NCBI RefSeq assembly: GCF_947495565.1
Contig: NZ_CANLZM010000003.1
Coordinates: 124,001 to 188,000 of the forward strand
Origin: an uncultured Pontibacter sp.
GTDB lineage: Bacteria; Bacteroidota; Bacteroidia; Cytophagales; Hymenobacteraceae
Length of the DNA: 64,000 nucleotides
Direction of reading: 5' to 3'
Translations under genes and position numbers: made by a program
Notes under the pieces: model-generated
What the model saw: the letters and a program-made list of their open reading frames with translations, nothing else
What the model was told of the DNA's origin: nothing
The model's database searches: none
Part shown: positions 1-8,574 of the stretch, piece after piece
How the letters are laid out: each line of letters begins with the position of its first letter
Position numbering within the stretch: the stretch's first letter is position 1

Positions 1-634
1 TGCGCGGAAACCACTGCGCCATCTCGTAGAGGTAGTTGTCATCCTCCGGGAAATACTCGTAGCCAGAGCGGCCGCCCAATGTTTTCTGGTTGTTGATGTT
101 ATGTTTCCAGTCGATGCTGAAGGTAATGCTTTGCTTTGGCTTAAGCGGGGAAGGAAGGTCGATACGCATCATGGTGTTGTTGATGGTATACTGCAGCGCC
201 TTGCCGCCACGGTCGGCCACTTTGCTAATCTTAAAGCCGCCGTCAAACTTCTCGCGCGTCATGTACTCCACGGCACGCAGTGGAATCTCTTGTCGCAGCT
301 CCGCCGTCTGTGTCAGGTTGCTCATCGAGTTCGGCTCGAAGATGTTCTGATCCAGCTGCACCCACAGGTAAGAGAGTACGTCTGGCGAGTTGTTGGTGTA
401 GGTAATTGTTTCGGAGCCGGTGATGGCTTGGTTTTCGTCGTCGAGCTCCACTTTTATAGTATAGTCAGCACGCTGCTGCCAGTACTGGTGGCCTGGAGCG
501 CCCGAAGCGGTGCGGTACGTGTTAGGGGTTGGCAGCTCTTGCCCCAGCTGGGCAAACTTGGTATCCTGTGCCAGTGCCGCTAAAGGGCCTGCCACTAAGC
601 TAACCAGAGCCAATCCTGCTAAAATGTTTCTCAT
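1..634 (-). CDS. M1 family metallopeptidase, N-terminal part (runs off the window)
   Basis: The reverse strand reads open from ATG at 634 to the window edge, giving 211 residues. It starts with a signal peptide (MRNILAGLALVSLVAGPLAA) followed by the beta-sandwich N-terminal domain of M1 aminopeptidases, recognised from YWQQRADYTIKVELDD, ITGSETITYTNNSPD and YLWVQLDQN. The zinc site (HEXXH) would lie beyond the edge, so catalysis cannot be checked. Proteins of this kind in Bacteroidota are secreted or periplasmic peptidases. It lies 61 bp downstream of the HupE/UreJ-like gene on the same strand, so the two are probably co-transcribed. Family assignment rests on the N-terminal domain only. Confidence 0.8.
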   Translation of the reverse strand, partial: MRNILAGLALVSLVAGPLAALAQDTKFAQLGQELPTPNTYRTASGAPGHQYWQQRADYTIKVELDDENQAITGSETITYTNNSPDVLSYLWVQLDQNIFEPNSMSNLTQTAELRQEIPLRAVEYMTREKFDGGFKISKVADRGGKALQYTINNTMMRIDLPSPLKPKQSITFSIDWKHNINNQKTLGGRSGYEYFPEDDNYLYEMAQWFPR

Positions 635-695
635 GTGGTTTTAGTTAGGATAGATAAAGTAAGGGTTAAAGTAAAATTTACCTTTCTAGCTTAAG

Positions 696-1289
696 CTAGA
701 AGATGTTGGTTTCTATCATTAGAATTAAGGAAATGCCGGCTGCAGCGCTGGAAAGCACCAGGATCCAATCGCGCTTTTTTGCCCGAAACAGGTTCATTAT
801 CAGGAATCCTACTATCAGAAGTATACTTACGATCAGCAGCTGCCCCAGCTCTATGCCAATATTAAAGGCCAGCAGCTGCTGCCAGATATTACCGTTGCGG
901 CCCAGCATCTGGCGCAGGAAATTGGAGAAGCCCATGCCATGAATCAGGCCAAATAAAATCGCCAACAGGTTGTGCATCGACAGGATAGTTCCCTGCTTGC
1001 TTGCTGCGCCGTTCAGCTTAAAGAAGTTAGTGACGCATGTAAAAAGTATGGTTACCGGTATCAGGAACTCAATCAAGGATGAGTCAAACTTAATGATGTT
1101 GAAGGTGGCAAGTGCCAGTGTAATGCTGTGGCCGATGGTAAAGCTGGTAACCAGTGCAATTGCTTTCTTCCAGTCCTGTAAGGTATAAATGGCGCTCAGG
1201 GCCAGCAGGAACAGCATGTGATCATAGGCTTTAAAATCAAATATGTGATTGAAGCCCAGTTCTATGTAAGTATTGAATACAGATGACAC
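696..1289 (-). CDS. HupE/UreJ-family membrane protein
   Basis: A 197-residue hydrophobic protein with about six membrane segments. The first part carries FNHIFDFKAYDHMLFLLAL, the His/Asp signature of HupE/UreJ_2 proteins (GxxHIxxGxDHxLF-like, here without the first Gly pattern), and a second conserved stretch reads LFGLIHGMGFSNFL. HupE/UreJ proteins are associated with nickel or cobalt handling, but this Bacteroidota branch has no hydrogenase or urease genes nearby, so metal transport is not supported here. The gene precedes the M1 peptidase on the same strand. Function beyond integral membrane protein is unknown. Confidence 0.75.
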   Translation of the reverse strand: MSSVFNTYIELGFNHIFDFKAYDHMLFLLALSAIYTLQDWKKAIALVTSFTIGHSITLALATFNIIKFDSSLIEFLIPVTILFTCVTNFFKLNGAASKQGTILSMHNLLAILFGLIHGMGFSNFLRQMLGRNGNIWQQLLAFNIGIELGQLLIVSILLIVGFLIMNLFRAKKRDWILVLSSAAAGISLILMIETNIF

Positions 1290-1541
1290 TGCGTAAGTAT
1301 ATTAGGATGTAGATATAGCTAAGTTGCAAATTACGCATCTGCGGCTAAACATGCAATGTTCTGACAGGCTTGTGCAGCAGTTGCAGCAGGTATATCGACG
1401 AATAGAGGTATTAGCTCTATAAGTTTAGACGTTTAGTGGCTGCTTTCAGCATGAGCTATGCTTCAAGTTGTTGCCAAGTTTATACTTTAGCTGCTGCTGA
1501 TTTCAGTTTGAACCAAGCTATACTCTCTAACCTTTGTTGAT

Positions 1542-1850
1542 CCACGGCTTTACAACCTGCTTGATTCATCTCTGGCTTTGGTTCCCTCAAGGCCGGGAGG
1601 CCTCGTCTTCCCGCATCGCGCTGGGACCTTTTCCTTTGCTCCTACGTCGCAATGCCTCGCTATCGCTCGTCACCGGAAAAACTCCATAGGCGCTCAACGG
1701 AAAGACTGGGAATTATTTCGATAGCCACCGCTGACGGAGTTTGAACCGAACTCCCTCTCCTGTTTTGGGGGTAGGGGTCCTCGATAAAAGGAGAGGGCTG
1801 GGGTAAGGTAAGAATTCCCCTCCTTGGGCAAGGAGGGGTTAGGGGTGGTT
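1542..1850. repeat. Mosaic intergenic repeat, family A copy 1
   Basis: This fills most of the 776-bp gene-free stretch 1290-2065. Four modules recur at 21707-22080: (1) from CCACGGCTTTACA through GGGAGGCCTCGTC (1542-1609); (2) from GCATCGCGCTG through CGCTGACGGAG (1612-1739); (3) CCCTCTCCTG...AGGAGAGGGCTG, which can fold as a stem-loop (1750-1800); (4) AATTCCCCTCC...AGGGGTGGTT, a second stem-loop (1813-1850). Modules 3 and 4 are in the opposite order in the other copy. No open frame of note. I saw nothing else in 1290-1541 or 1851-2065 apart from AT-rich promoter-like sequence before the lactonase gene. Confidence 0.8.
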
Positions 1851-2065
1851 CGACCCGGTGATGCAGAAACTCACAACCTTATACTTTGAAATGTGCAGGG
1901 AATGATAGTCATTACCGAGCAGACCCCGTTCCTGAGCAAAGGCTGAATCAACATAAAATAACATCAGCAAAGGCATTGACTTAAACTACTATGCCCGTAA
2001 CTATACTTCCTTGGTAAGAATTTATACCTTTAGCTTCTATTCAGACTATCCCCCAAAACTATATT

Positions 2066-3262
2066 ATGTATAAGATATTTAACCAAATCCGCCAGAAACT
2101 GGTAAACAGAGCAGCGCTGGTTTTTGCTTTAGCTTTGGCAGGTTGCAATACCGCCACAGAGCAGCAGGAGGCAGTAGCTACCACTACATCAGAATCAGAC
2201 AGTATGAAAACAACTTTGCTATACGTGGGCACTTACGCCGACCCGAACGAGGAGAGCATTTTTCTGTACAGCTTGAACTCTAAAACCGGCGAGTTAACGC
2301 GCGTGAGTGGTTTTAAAGCAGGAGAAAACCCTTCTTACTTAACATTGGATGCTTCGGGTGAGTATTTGTATGCCGTAAATGAAACGCAGGAGTTTGAAGT
2401 AAAGGAAAGCGGTGCGGTGAGTGCGTTTGCGATAGAGGATGAAGGAGATAAACTGCGCCTGCTGAACAGAATGCCATCTGAGGGCGGTGCGCCTTGCTAC
2501 ATTGCCATGGTCGGTAATACAGTGCTGGTGGCCAATTATGTAGGAGGCAATGTGGCGGCGTTGCCGGTGCAGGAAAACGGGCAACTGGGCCAGCCCAACG
2601 TGGTGCAGCACCAAGGCTCCGGACCAAACCAAAACCGGCAGGAGGGGCCGCACGCCCATTATATTGCACCCTCTCCGGATGGCAAGTATAGTTTTGCCGT
2701 AGATTTAGGCGCTGATAAGGTTTTAGGGTATAAAGTGGAAAACGGGCAGCTGGTAAAGAATAGCCCGGACGTAGCTTATGCCGCTGCAGCTGGGTCAGGG
2801 CCGCGCCACATGGTTTTCCACCCGAATGGCAAGTATGCTTTTCTGCTGCACGAGCTCAATTCTACCATGACAACGCTTGCCTACGATGCAGCGAAAGGCA
2901 CTTTTTCGGAAGTGCAAACCATCACCACGCTGCCTTCTGATTTTAAGGAAAACAACCAGCCTGCCGCCGTTAAGGTTTCTCCGGATGGCAGGTTCCTTTA
3001 CGGCTCCAACCGTGGGCACAACAGCATTGTGGTTTACGCTATTGAGGAAGGCACAGGCAAGCTTTCGTTGGCGCAGCACGTAAGCACCGGCGGCGATTGG
3101 CCACGCGATTTTTCTATAGACCCATCCGGAAATATATTGCTGATTGCCAATGAGCGCTCAAACAGTATTACCTCTTTTAAAGTAGACAAAGCCACCGGCA
3201 AACTTACCGCTACCAGTAACACGGCGCAGGTGCAGAAGCCGGTTAATATTGTTTTCCGCTAA
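2066..3262 (+). CDS. Lactonase family lipoprotein (6-phosphogluconolactonase-like beta-propeller)
   Basis: A 398-residue protein with a lipoprotein signal peptide (FALALAGC, Cys at about 27) and a seven-bladed beta-propeller of the lactonase/YbhE family (PF10282). Typical features are YVGTYADPNEESIFLYSLN, NPSYLTLDASGEYLYAVNE, GPRHMVFHPNGKYAF and GDWPRDFSIDPSGNILLIANE, with repeated blade motifs of the form hP-G-hhh-AN. Cytosolic YbhE hydrolyses 6-phosphogluconolactone, but the lipid anchor puts this one in the envelope, so the natural substrate is more likely an external lactone or sugar derivative. The gene stands alone and ends just before a strong bidirectional terminator. Family call is firm, substrate unknown. 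Confidence 0.85.
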   Translation: MYKIFNQIRQKLVNRAALVFALALAGCNTATEQQEAVATTTSESDSMKTTLLYVGTYADPNEESIFLYSLNSKTGELTRVSGFKAGENPSYLTLDASGEYLYAVNETQEFEVKESGAVSAFAIEDEGDKLRLLNRMPSEGGAPCYIAMVGNTVLVANYVGGNVAALPVQENGQLGQPNVVQHQGSGPNQNRQEGPHAHYIAPSPDGKYSFAVDLGADKVLGYKVENGQLVKNSPDVAYAAAAGSGPRHMVFHPNGKYAFLLHELNSTMTTLAYDAAKGTFSEVQTITTLPSDFKENNQPAAVKVSPDGRFLYGSNRGHNSIVVYAIEEGTGKLSLAQHVSTGGDWPRDFSIDPSGNILLIANERSNSITSFKVDKATGKLTATSNTAQVQKPVNIVFR

Positions 3263-3274
3263 GGGAGGCATGTA

Positions 3275-3317
3275 TAAACAGGAAAGGCCAGCTAATGCAG
3301 CTGGCCTTTCCTGTTTA
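3275..3317. terminator. Bidirectional hairpin terminator
   Basis: A perfect 19-bp stem (3275-3293 with 3299-3317) around a 5-nt loop, lying between the convergent stop codons of the lactonase gene (3262) and the small secreted protein gene (3318). The stem contains GGAAAGGCCAGCT and its complement. The right arm touches the stop codon at 3318. Confidence 0.9.
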
Positions 3318-3725
3318 TTATTCCGTAACCCGCTCCAGCGTGGTAGTGGTTTTGCCGTCTTGTGTGGCGTGTATCATTTTATCTTTTCCTTGCCAAGAGA
3401 CCAGTGCTGTGTCTGTGTGTGTGCCATAACGGATGCTGAGAACCTGAGTTACGGAGTCGTATAGGTAACCGCCGTGCAGGCCACGGCCATCAGCAGCTAA
3501 CTCCATCCTAAACTGCCCTGACTCTTCGAAAACAAACCGCATGGAGCTTTGGCTTAGGGTATTTTTGATGTCGCTTTTGGTTTTTGCCCCTTCATCATTA
3601 CCAATCTGCATATCCACTAATTTCCAGCTGCCAACTATAGAGTAGGCCTCCTGCTGCTTATCAGCAGTAAAACTTACAAGCGTACAAAGTATAAATAAGG
3701 AGATCAGCAGGAAAAGTAGTTTCAT
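3318..3725 (-). CDS. Small secreted lipocalin-like protein
   Basis: A 135-residue protein with a signal peptide (MKLLFLLISLFILCTLVSFTA). The mature part begins with YSIVGSWKLVDMQIG, the GSW/GxW start typical of lipocalin-like (PF13648-type) beta-barrel proteins of Bacteroidota, followed by alternating beta-strand stretches (MRFVFEESGQFRMEL, VLSIRYGTHTDTALVSW, KTTTTLERV). No catalytic motif is visible. It is monocistronic, converging on the lactonase gene. The lipocalin-like call rests on fold-level motifs and is tentative. It may be a periplasmic binding or stress protein. Confidence 0.55.
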   Translation of the reverse strand: MKLLFLLISLFILCTLVSFTADKQQEAYSIVGSWKLVDMQIGNDEGAKTKSDIKNTLSQSSMRFVFEESGQFRMELAADGRGLHGGYLYDSVTQVLSIRYGTHTDTALVSWQGKDKMIHATQDGKTTTTLERVTE

Positions 3726-3955
3726 AAGGTAGGGTATACTGGGAATTTCGTGCTCTGCAAGTCAGGTTATAAGTTGCAGCCGCAGGCAAACAAGCAAGCA
3801 TTTATAATTGATTCTGCTAAAACACTTACGTAAGTATAACTGAGATTGACGTAGATTATTGGCCTTTATTTAAAAGAAGAATTTACGTAGGGTGTCACTA
3901 AATATGGCGGTTATTTTCTTAAAACTGTAGGGATGCAGCAAAATAAGATCATGCT

Positions 3956-4184
3956 ATGATACAGATACTTCCTGAATTACGGGCGATATGCTGGCCGTGC
4001 GTGTGAGCGGTGAGCTAACCAATGAAGATTTCGACCTTTACCGTAAGGAGATCCGCGATAGAATGAAAAAGTATGGCAGAAGTGGGCGGCCAAGCTCATC
4101 AGTCCGGTAAAAAATAAAGGCGTGCGCTACTTCGACCTGCACGAGCGGAAGCAGGCCATGCAGTGGGTGCGGGAGGGGGAATAA
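3956..4184 (+). pseudogene. Decayed SpoIIAA-like (STAS-fold) gene
   Basis: The stretch between two reverse-strand genes holds remnants of a small SpoIIAA-like protein (PF11964 type) split over frames. It opens with ATG giving MIQILPEL, shifts frame into DMLAVRVSGELTNEDFDLYR and EIRDRMKKYGR, then shifts again into WAAKLISPVKNKGVRYFDLH and ERKQAMQWVREGE before TAA. These pieces match the start and the end of the family in order. The middle (the central strand and helix region, roughly 40 residues) is missing, so there is at least one frameshift and one internal deletion. The rest of 3726-4194 is AT-rich and shows nothing else. Confidence 0.75.
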
Positions 4185-4194
4185 ATTGGCATGA

Positions 4195-5043
4195 CTACTG
4201 TGTCAGTGCCTCGGCCCTTGCCTTCTGGAAGAACAGCAGGTGATACTCCAGTGAGTTGCCCCAGTACTCCCACGTGTGCGCGCCTGGTCGCTCTATGTAT
4301 TCATGCGGTACATTTTCGTACACCAAGCGGCGGTGCAGCTCCCGGTTGTCCTCTATCAGAAAGTCTTTTACCCCGCAGTCAATTATAAGCCTGAGGCCGC
4401 TTTTCTTAAGAAGTGGCGTTAAGTAAACGATAGAGCTTTGGCGAAACAGTTCCTGGTTCTGAGGTTTCGGACCGAGTACGGCTTCGATACTTTGCAAAAA
4501 CTTTTCCTGCTCAATACCTGCTACGTTCACGGCGCCGCTCATGCTGCCGGCGGCTAAGTATAATTCAGGGTTCCGGGCTGAAATATATAAAGCCCCATGT
4601 CCGCCCATGCTCAGGCCAGAAATAAACCGTCCGCTCTTGTTGTTGATAGTTTTATACTTGCGATCCACCTCCTGCAGCAGTTCCTGTGTAAGGTATGTTT
4701 CGTACTGGATCGATTTATCCACGGGGCTATCATAATACCAGCTGCTGTAGCCGCCTTCCGGCGTTACAATGATAAAATCATACTTATCGGCCATCTGCTG
4801 GAGCAAATTGTTTTGGCGCGGAGACTTCAGCCAATTGCTAAAATTGCCGCTATAGCCATGCAGCAAGTATAAAACAGGATAGGGGCCGTTTTTCTTCTTC
4901 TGATAATCTGTTGGCGTCACCACGCCCGCCTTCAGCATTTTCTGCATCGATGGGCTCTGAATTGTAAGCGTGTCTACTTTGGCCTGGGCAGTAAGTATGG
5001 TGAAAGTAAAGAAGAGGAGCAGGGTGAAGCGGATATATTTCAT
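4195..5043 (-). CDS. Secreted esterase, alpha/beta hydrolase (esterase D / PF00756 type)
   Basis: A 282-residue protein with a signal peptide (MKYIRFTLLLFFTFTILTAQA). The alpha/beta hydrolase core shows YPVLYLLHGYSGNFSNW (oxyanion region), the nucleophile elbow GLSMGGHG with Ser145, the acid IIDCGVKDF (Asp224) and RPGAHTWEYW with His253, so the catalytic triad is complete. This is the putative-esterase family that includes acetylxylan, feruloyl and tributyrin esterases and S-formylglutathione hydrolase. The signal peptide argues for a periplasmic or external ester substrate, and the exact substrate cannot be told. It stands alone and is transcribed in the same direction as clpB but separated from it by a terminator. 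Confidence 0.8.
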   Translation of the reverse strand: MKYIRFTLLLFFTFTILTAQAKVDTLTIQSPSMQKMLKAGVVTPTDYQKKKNGPYPVLYLLHGYSGNFSNWLKSPRQNNLLQQMADKYDFIIVTPEGGYSSWYYDSPVDKSIQYETYLTQELLQEVDRKYKTINNKSGRFISGLSMGGHGALYISARNPELYLAAGSMSGAVNVAGIEQEKFLQSIEAVLGPKPQNQELFRQSSIVYLTPLLKKSGLRLIIDCGVKDFLIEDNRELHRRLVYENVPHEYIERPGAHTWEYWGNSLEYHLLFFQKARAEALTQ

Positions 5044-5135
5044 ACGGTTTGATTGGTGATGCTACGGCAAAGTATGAAATTTCAGGTGCTGTTTCAAGTT
5101 TCGGGATTGCGGAAGTATAGATGGTCTTATTCACG

Positions 5136-5179
5136 CAAGCTGAAAGCTTGACTTATACTTTACCATGAGCTGGAAGCTC
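5136..5179. repeat. Paired small palindromes (GAGCT..AGCTC type)
   Basis: Two short hairpins in tandem: CAAGCTGAAAGCTTG at 5136-5150 and GAGCTGGAAGCTC at 5167-5179, with a TATACTT between them. The style resembles the GAGCTTGTAGCTC palindromes at 17.0 and 18.2 kb, although sequence outside the palindromes does not match. It lies between clpB and the esterase gene. Confidence 0.45.
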
Positions 5180-5197
5180 GCGAGAGTATGATAAAAC

Positions 5198-5227
5198 AAA
5201 AAGCCCCACCAGGCGGCGGGGCTTTTT
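5198..5227 (-). terminator. Terminator of clpB
   Basis: An A-rich/T-rich flanked GC hairpin (AAAAAGCCCC ... GGGGCTTTTT) directly downstream of the clpB stop codon on the reverse strand. It ends in a T run in both directions. Confidence 0.85.
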
Positions 5228-5257
5228 CTCAACTAAACTTTAATCTTTATGCTACTC

Positions 5258-7876
5258 TTATTTCTCCGTCGGTAACTCGACGTCGATATTATTGAAACGA
5301 ATCTCTCCGCTGTCTAGTACAGCCTCTACCACAGAATCTTTGTTAATCTTGCCAGACAGTATCTCTTTAGACAGTTCGTTCAGCACCTGGCGCTGAATCA
5401 CGCGCTTCAGCGGGCGTGCACCAAACTGCGGGTCGAAGCCCCGTTCGCCCAGGTAATCCAGCACCTCGTCAGTGGCAACCAGCTGTATACCTGCTTCTTC
5501 CAGGCGTTGCTGAATTTGACGGAACTGGATGCTCACAATCTTGCGGATGTCGCCACGGCTGAGCGGACGGAACATTACCAGCTCATCGATACGGTTCAGA
5601 AACTCCGGCCTCACCGACTTTTTCAGCAGGTCAAACACTTCCTCTTTCGTCTGCTCCACTACCTCGTCGTGGTTCAGCGGCGTCATCTTCTCAAAATTGC
5701 TTTGGATGATATGCGAACCGATGTTCGAGGTCATGATGATGATGGTATTCTTAAAGTTCACCACACGGCCTTTGCTATCCGTTAGTCGGCCATCGTCGAG
5801 CACCTGCAGCAGGATGTTGAACACGTCTGGGTGCGCTTTTTCGATCTCATCCAGTAGCACCACAGAGTATGGCTTGCGGCGCACGGCCTCAGTTAGCTGG
5901 CCACCTTCTTCGTAGCCCACGTAGCCTGGAGGCGCTCCCACCATACGGCTCACGGCGTGGCGCTCCTGGTACTCACTCATATCGATGCGCACCATAGCGT
6001 TATCATCGTTAAAAAGGTAATCTGCCAGCGCTTTGGCAAGCTCGGTTTTACCCACACCCGTCGTACCCAGGAATATGAACGAACCGATTGGGCGTTTCGG
6101 GTCCTGCATACCAGCACGGCTGCGGCGCACGGCATCCGAAATGGCTCCGATCGCCTCTTCCTGACCAGCTACGCGCTTACCAAGTTCTTTTTCCAGGTTC
6201 AGGAGCTTTTCGCGATCGCTTTGCAGCATTTTGCTTACTGGTATGCCGGTCCACTTGGCAACAATTTCGGCGATGTCTTCTGAGGTAACTTCTTCCTTCA
6301 GCATCGGGTTTTCGCCTTGCATCTGGTGCACCTGCTCTTGCAGCTGCTTCAGGTGGGCCTCGGCTTCCTGAATCTTGCCGTAACGCAGTTCTGCCACACG
6401 GCCATAATCACCGGCGCGTTCAGCCTGCTCCGCTTCCAGCTTATAGTTCTCGACGTTCTCTTTTTCCTTCTGGATGCCCTCGATGATCTGTTTTTCGTTC
6501 TGCCATTTGGCTTTCAGGTCGTCGCGCTTTCCGCTTAGGTCGGCAATTTCTTTTGAGAGAACAGTTTCCTTATCCTTATCATTTTCACGGCGGATGGCCT
6601 CACGCTCAATCTCCAGTTGCATGATGCGGCGCTGCAACTCGTCCAGTTCTACCGGCAAGGAGTCAATCTCGATGCGCAGTTTCGCTGCCGCCTCGTCCAT
6701 TAGGTCAATAGCTTTGTCAGGCAAGAAACGGTCGGTGATGTAACGGTTCGATAACTCCACAGCGGCAATAATGGCATCATCTTTAATGCGCACGCCGTGG
6801 TGTACTTCATACTTGTCTTTGATTCCGCGAAGTATGGAAATGGCATCCGGCACGTTAGGCTCATCCACCATCACCGCCTGGAAACGACGTTCCAGCGCTT
6901 TATCCTTCTCGATATATTTCTGGTATTCTTTTAGAGTCGTGGCACCGATGGCGTGCAGCTCGCCGCGCGCCAAGGCTGGTTTCAGTAGGTTGGCAGCATC
7001 CATGGCGCTCTCGCCGCCCGCACCAGCGCCAATCAAAGTATGAATCTCGTCGATGAAAAGGATGATCTCACCTTCGGCGTCGGTTACTTCTTTAATTACA
7101 GCCTTCAGGCGCTCCTCAAACTCGCCTTTATACTTAGCGCCTGCCACCAGCAGACCCATGTCCAGGCTCATCAGCGTCTTGTTTTTCAGGTTTTCCGGAA
7201 TGTCGCCGGAAACCATGCGCTGAGCCAAACCTTCCACGATGGCGGTTTTACCCACGCCTGGCTCACCGAGCAGCACTGGGTTGTTCTTGGTACGGCGGCT
7301 CAGGATTTGCAGCACACGGCGGATTTCTTCATCGCGGCCAATCACCGGGTCGATCTTGCCGGAACGGGCCAGTTCGTTCAGATTTTTGGCGTAGCGCTTT
7401 AGTGAGTTATACTTGGCTTCCGCGTTCTGGTCGGTTACTTTGGCGCCGCCGCGCAACTCCTTGATCGCCTTCTTCAGGTCTTTCTCATTAAACCCGACAT
7501 CCTTCATCAGGCCAGCTACTTTATCGCGGCCGGCCAGCAGGCCCAGCAGCATGTGCTCAATGGCGACATACTCATCGCCAAACTCCTTTAGGTAAGACGT
7601 AGCTTTTTGCAGCGCCGCCGCCGCGTCGTTCGCTAAGTATGGGCTGCCGCCGCTCACTTTTGGATAAGCCGCCACTATCTCGTCCAGTTTTGTGTGCAGG
7701 ATGTTACCGTTGATGTTCAGCTTCTGGAGCAGGAAGTTGGTTACGTTCTCGTCTGTCTCCAGTATCGCCTTTAGTATATGCCCGGTCTCGATGGCCTGCT
7801 GCTGGTTGCCGCCTGCTACCTCGGTGGCCTTCTGGATGGCCTCCTGGGCTTTGATGGTATAGTTATTAAAATTCAT
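5258..7876 (-). CDS. clpB: ATP-dependent disaggregase ClpB
   Basis: An 872-residue Hsp100 chaperone that, with DnaK, extracts and refolds aggregated proteins in the cytoplasm. Order of domains: Clp N-terminal double repeat (1-145), AAA+ module 1 with Walker A GEPGVGKT near residue 205 and Walker [14 protein letters not shown], the long coiled-coil middle domain (about 405-525) that marks ClpB rather than ClpA/ClpC, AAA+ module 2 with GTTGVGKT near 605 and [13 protein letters not shown], and the D2-small domain ending [15 protein letters not shown]. Length is normal for the family. There is no P-element (IGF/L) loop for ClpP. Monocistronic, with a terminator. A heat-shock promoter was not recognised. 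Confidence 0.97.
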   Translation of the reverse strand: MNFNNYTIKAQEAIQKATEVAGGNQQQAIETGHILKAILETDENVTNFLLQKLNINGNILHTKLDEIVAAYPKVSGGSPYLANDAAAALQKATSYLKEFGDEYVAIEHMLLGLLAGRDKVAGLMKDVGFNEKDLKKAIKELRGGAKVTDQNAEAKYNSLKRYAKNLNELARSGKIDPVIGRDEEIRRVLQILSRRTKNNPVLLGEPGVGKTAIVEGLAQRMVSGDIPENLKNKTLMSLDMGLLVAGAKYKGEFEERLKAVIKEVTDAEGEIILFIDEIHTLIGAGAGGESAMDAANLLKPALARGELHAIGATTLKEYQKYIEKDKALERRFQAVMVDEPNVPDAISILRGIKDKYEVHHGVRIKDDAIIAAVELSNRYITDRFLPDKAIDLMDEAAAKLRIEIDSLPVELDELQRRIMQLEIEREAIRRENDKDKETVLSKEIADLSGKRDDLKAKWQNEKQIIEGIQKEKENVENYKLEAEQAERAGDYGRVAELRYGKIQEAEAHLKQLQEQVHQMQGENPMLKEEVTSEDIAEIVAKWTGIPVSKMLQSDREKLLNLEKELGKRVAGQEEAIGAISDAVRRSRAGMQDPKRPIGSFIFLGTTGVGKTELAKALADYLFNDDNAMVRIDMSEYQERHAVSRMVGAPPGYVGYEEGGQLTEAVRRKPYSVVLLDEIEKAHPDVFNILLQVLDDGRLTDSKGRVVNFKNTIIIMTSNIGSHIIQSNFEKMTPLNHDEVVEQTKEEVFDLLKKSVRPEFLNRIDELVMFRPLSRGDIRKIVSIQFRQIQQRLEEAGIQLVATDEVLDYLGERGFDPQFGARPLKRVIQRQVLNELSKEILSGKINKDSVVEAVLDSGEIRFNNIDVELPTEK

Positions 7877-8010
7877 ATCGCTTTACCTGTTTTTCCCTTA
7901 GTTTTAATTCTACGAGCTTTATAGCAAAGGATACACCATTGGTATTTTTGGGCGGTTTTTATGTAATTTTGGCAGGCTATGGAGAAGAGTTTAGAAGGAA
8001 CTCGGACTTT

Positions 8011-8052
8011 TTGTCTGAATCAGGATTTGCAGGATTATTGGATGGACAGGAT
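8011..8052 (+). repeat. Left 42-bp inverted repeat of the GxxExxY element
   Basis: Begins TTGTCTGAATCAGGATTTGC and ends GGATGGACAGGAT. It is the inverted partner of 8533-8574 with 2 mismatches in 42. It lies 34 bp beyond the stop codon of the GxxExxY gene. Confidence 0.9.
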
Positions 8053-8085
8053 GCTCTTGGATTAGTAGATGAGAGGATGAAAAAA

Positions 8086-8475
8086 TTATGTTAAGGATTT
8101 ATACTTGCTATTGAATACTTTCTTGTATTGGAGGCTGAGGCTACCGAAATTTATGAGCAATCCCACTGGCAAGTTATAAGCGACGGTATAATTCTTAGCC
8201 TGTGCTAAATGAATGTCTTCAAGATTAATCATCGCCTTAAGTTCTATCACAATGTTGTCTTCAACTATAAAATCTGCTCTCCTGCTACCAACCTCAATGT
8301 TATTGTAGTAAATCGTTTGCTCTTTCTCCCGCACAAATTCTAGCTCGGCCTGCTGCAATTCTATTGCTAAGCACCGCTGGTAAATCACCTCCTGAAATCC
8401 ATTGCCTAAGGTATTATGCACCTTCATGGCACAGCCAATAATCTTGTATGTTATTTCATCTAGCTGCTTCATCAA
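8086..8475 (-). CDS. GxxExxY protein, PD-(D/E)XK nuclease fold
   Basis: A 129-residue protein of the GxxExxY family (TIGR04256, PDDEXK_3 fold). The name-giving motif is GFQEVIY (Gly26, Glu29, Tyr32), and a nuclease-like core follows: RRADFIVEDNIVIELKA, with Asp68, Glu78 and Lys80 placed as in PD-(D/E)XK sites. Function is not established for the family, and the residues suggest a metal-dependent nuclease. The gene is enclosed by two 42-bp near-perfect inverted repeats (8011-8052 and 8533-8574), as expected of a small mobilised unit. The right repeat forms the stop codon of endonuclease V. No RBS is seen, as usual in this phylum. Confidence 0.85.
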   Translation of the reverse strand: MMKQLDEITYKIIGCAMKVHNTLGNGFQEVIYQRCLAIELQQAELEFVREKEQTIYYNNIEVGSRRADFIVEDNIVIELKAMINLEDIHLAQAKNYTVAYNLPVGLLINFGSLSLQYKKVFNSKYKSLT

Positions 8476-8532
8476 GGTTTCAACTTTTTAATCCTTAAAA
8501 TTTACTTAAGCTGAGTTTACTCATGCTGAAAA

Positions 8533-8574
8533 ATCCTGTCCATCCTAAAATCCTGCAAATCCTGATTCAGACAA
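8533..8574 (-). repeat. Right 42-bp inverted repeat of the GxxExxY element
   Basis: On the reverse strand it reads TTGTCTGAATCAGGATTTGC ... GGATGGACAGGAT, matching 8011-8052 at 40 of 42 positions. It overlaps the last codons of the endonuclease V gene: the last full codon before the stop and the stop itself (GTC TGA) lie in the repeat. No target duplication was found outside the repeats. Confidence 0.9.
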
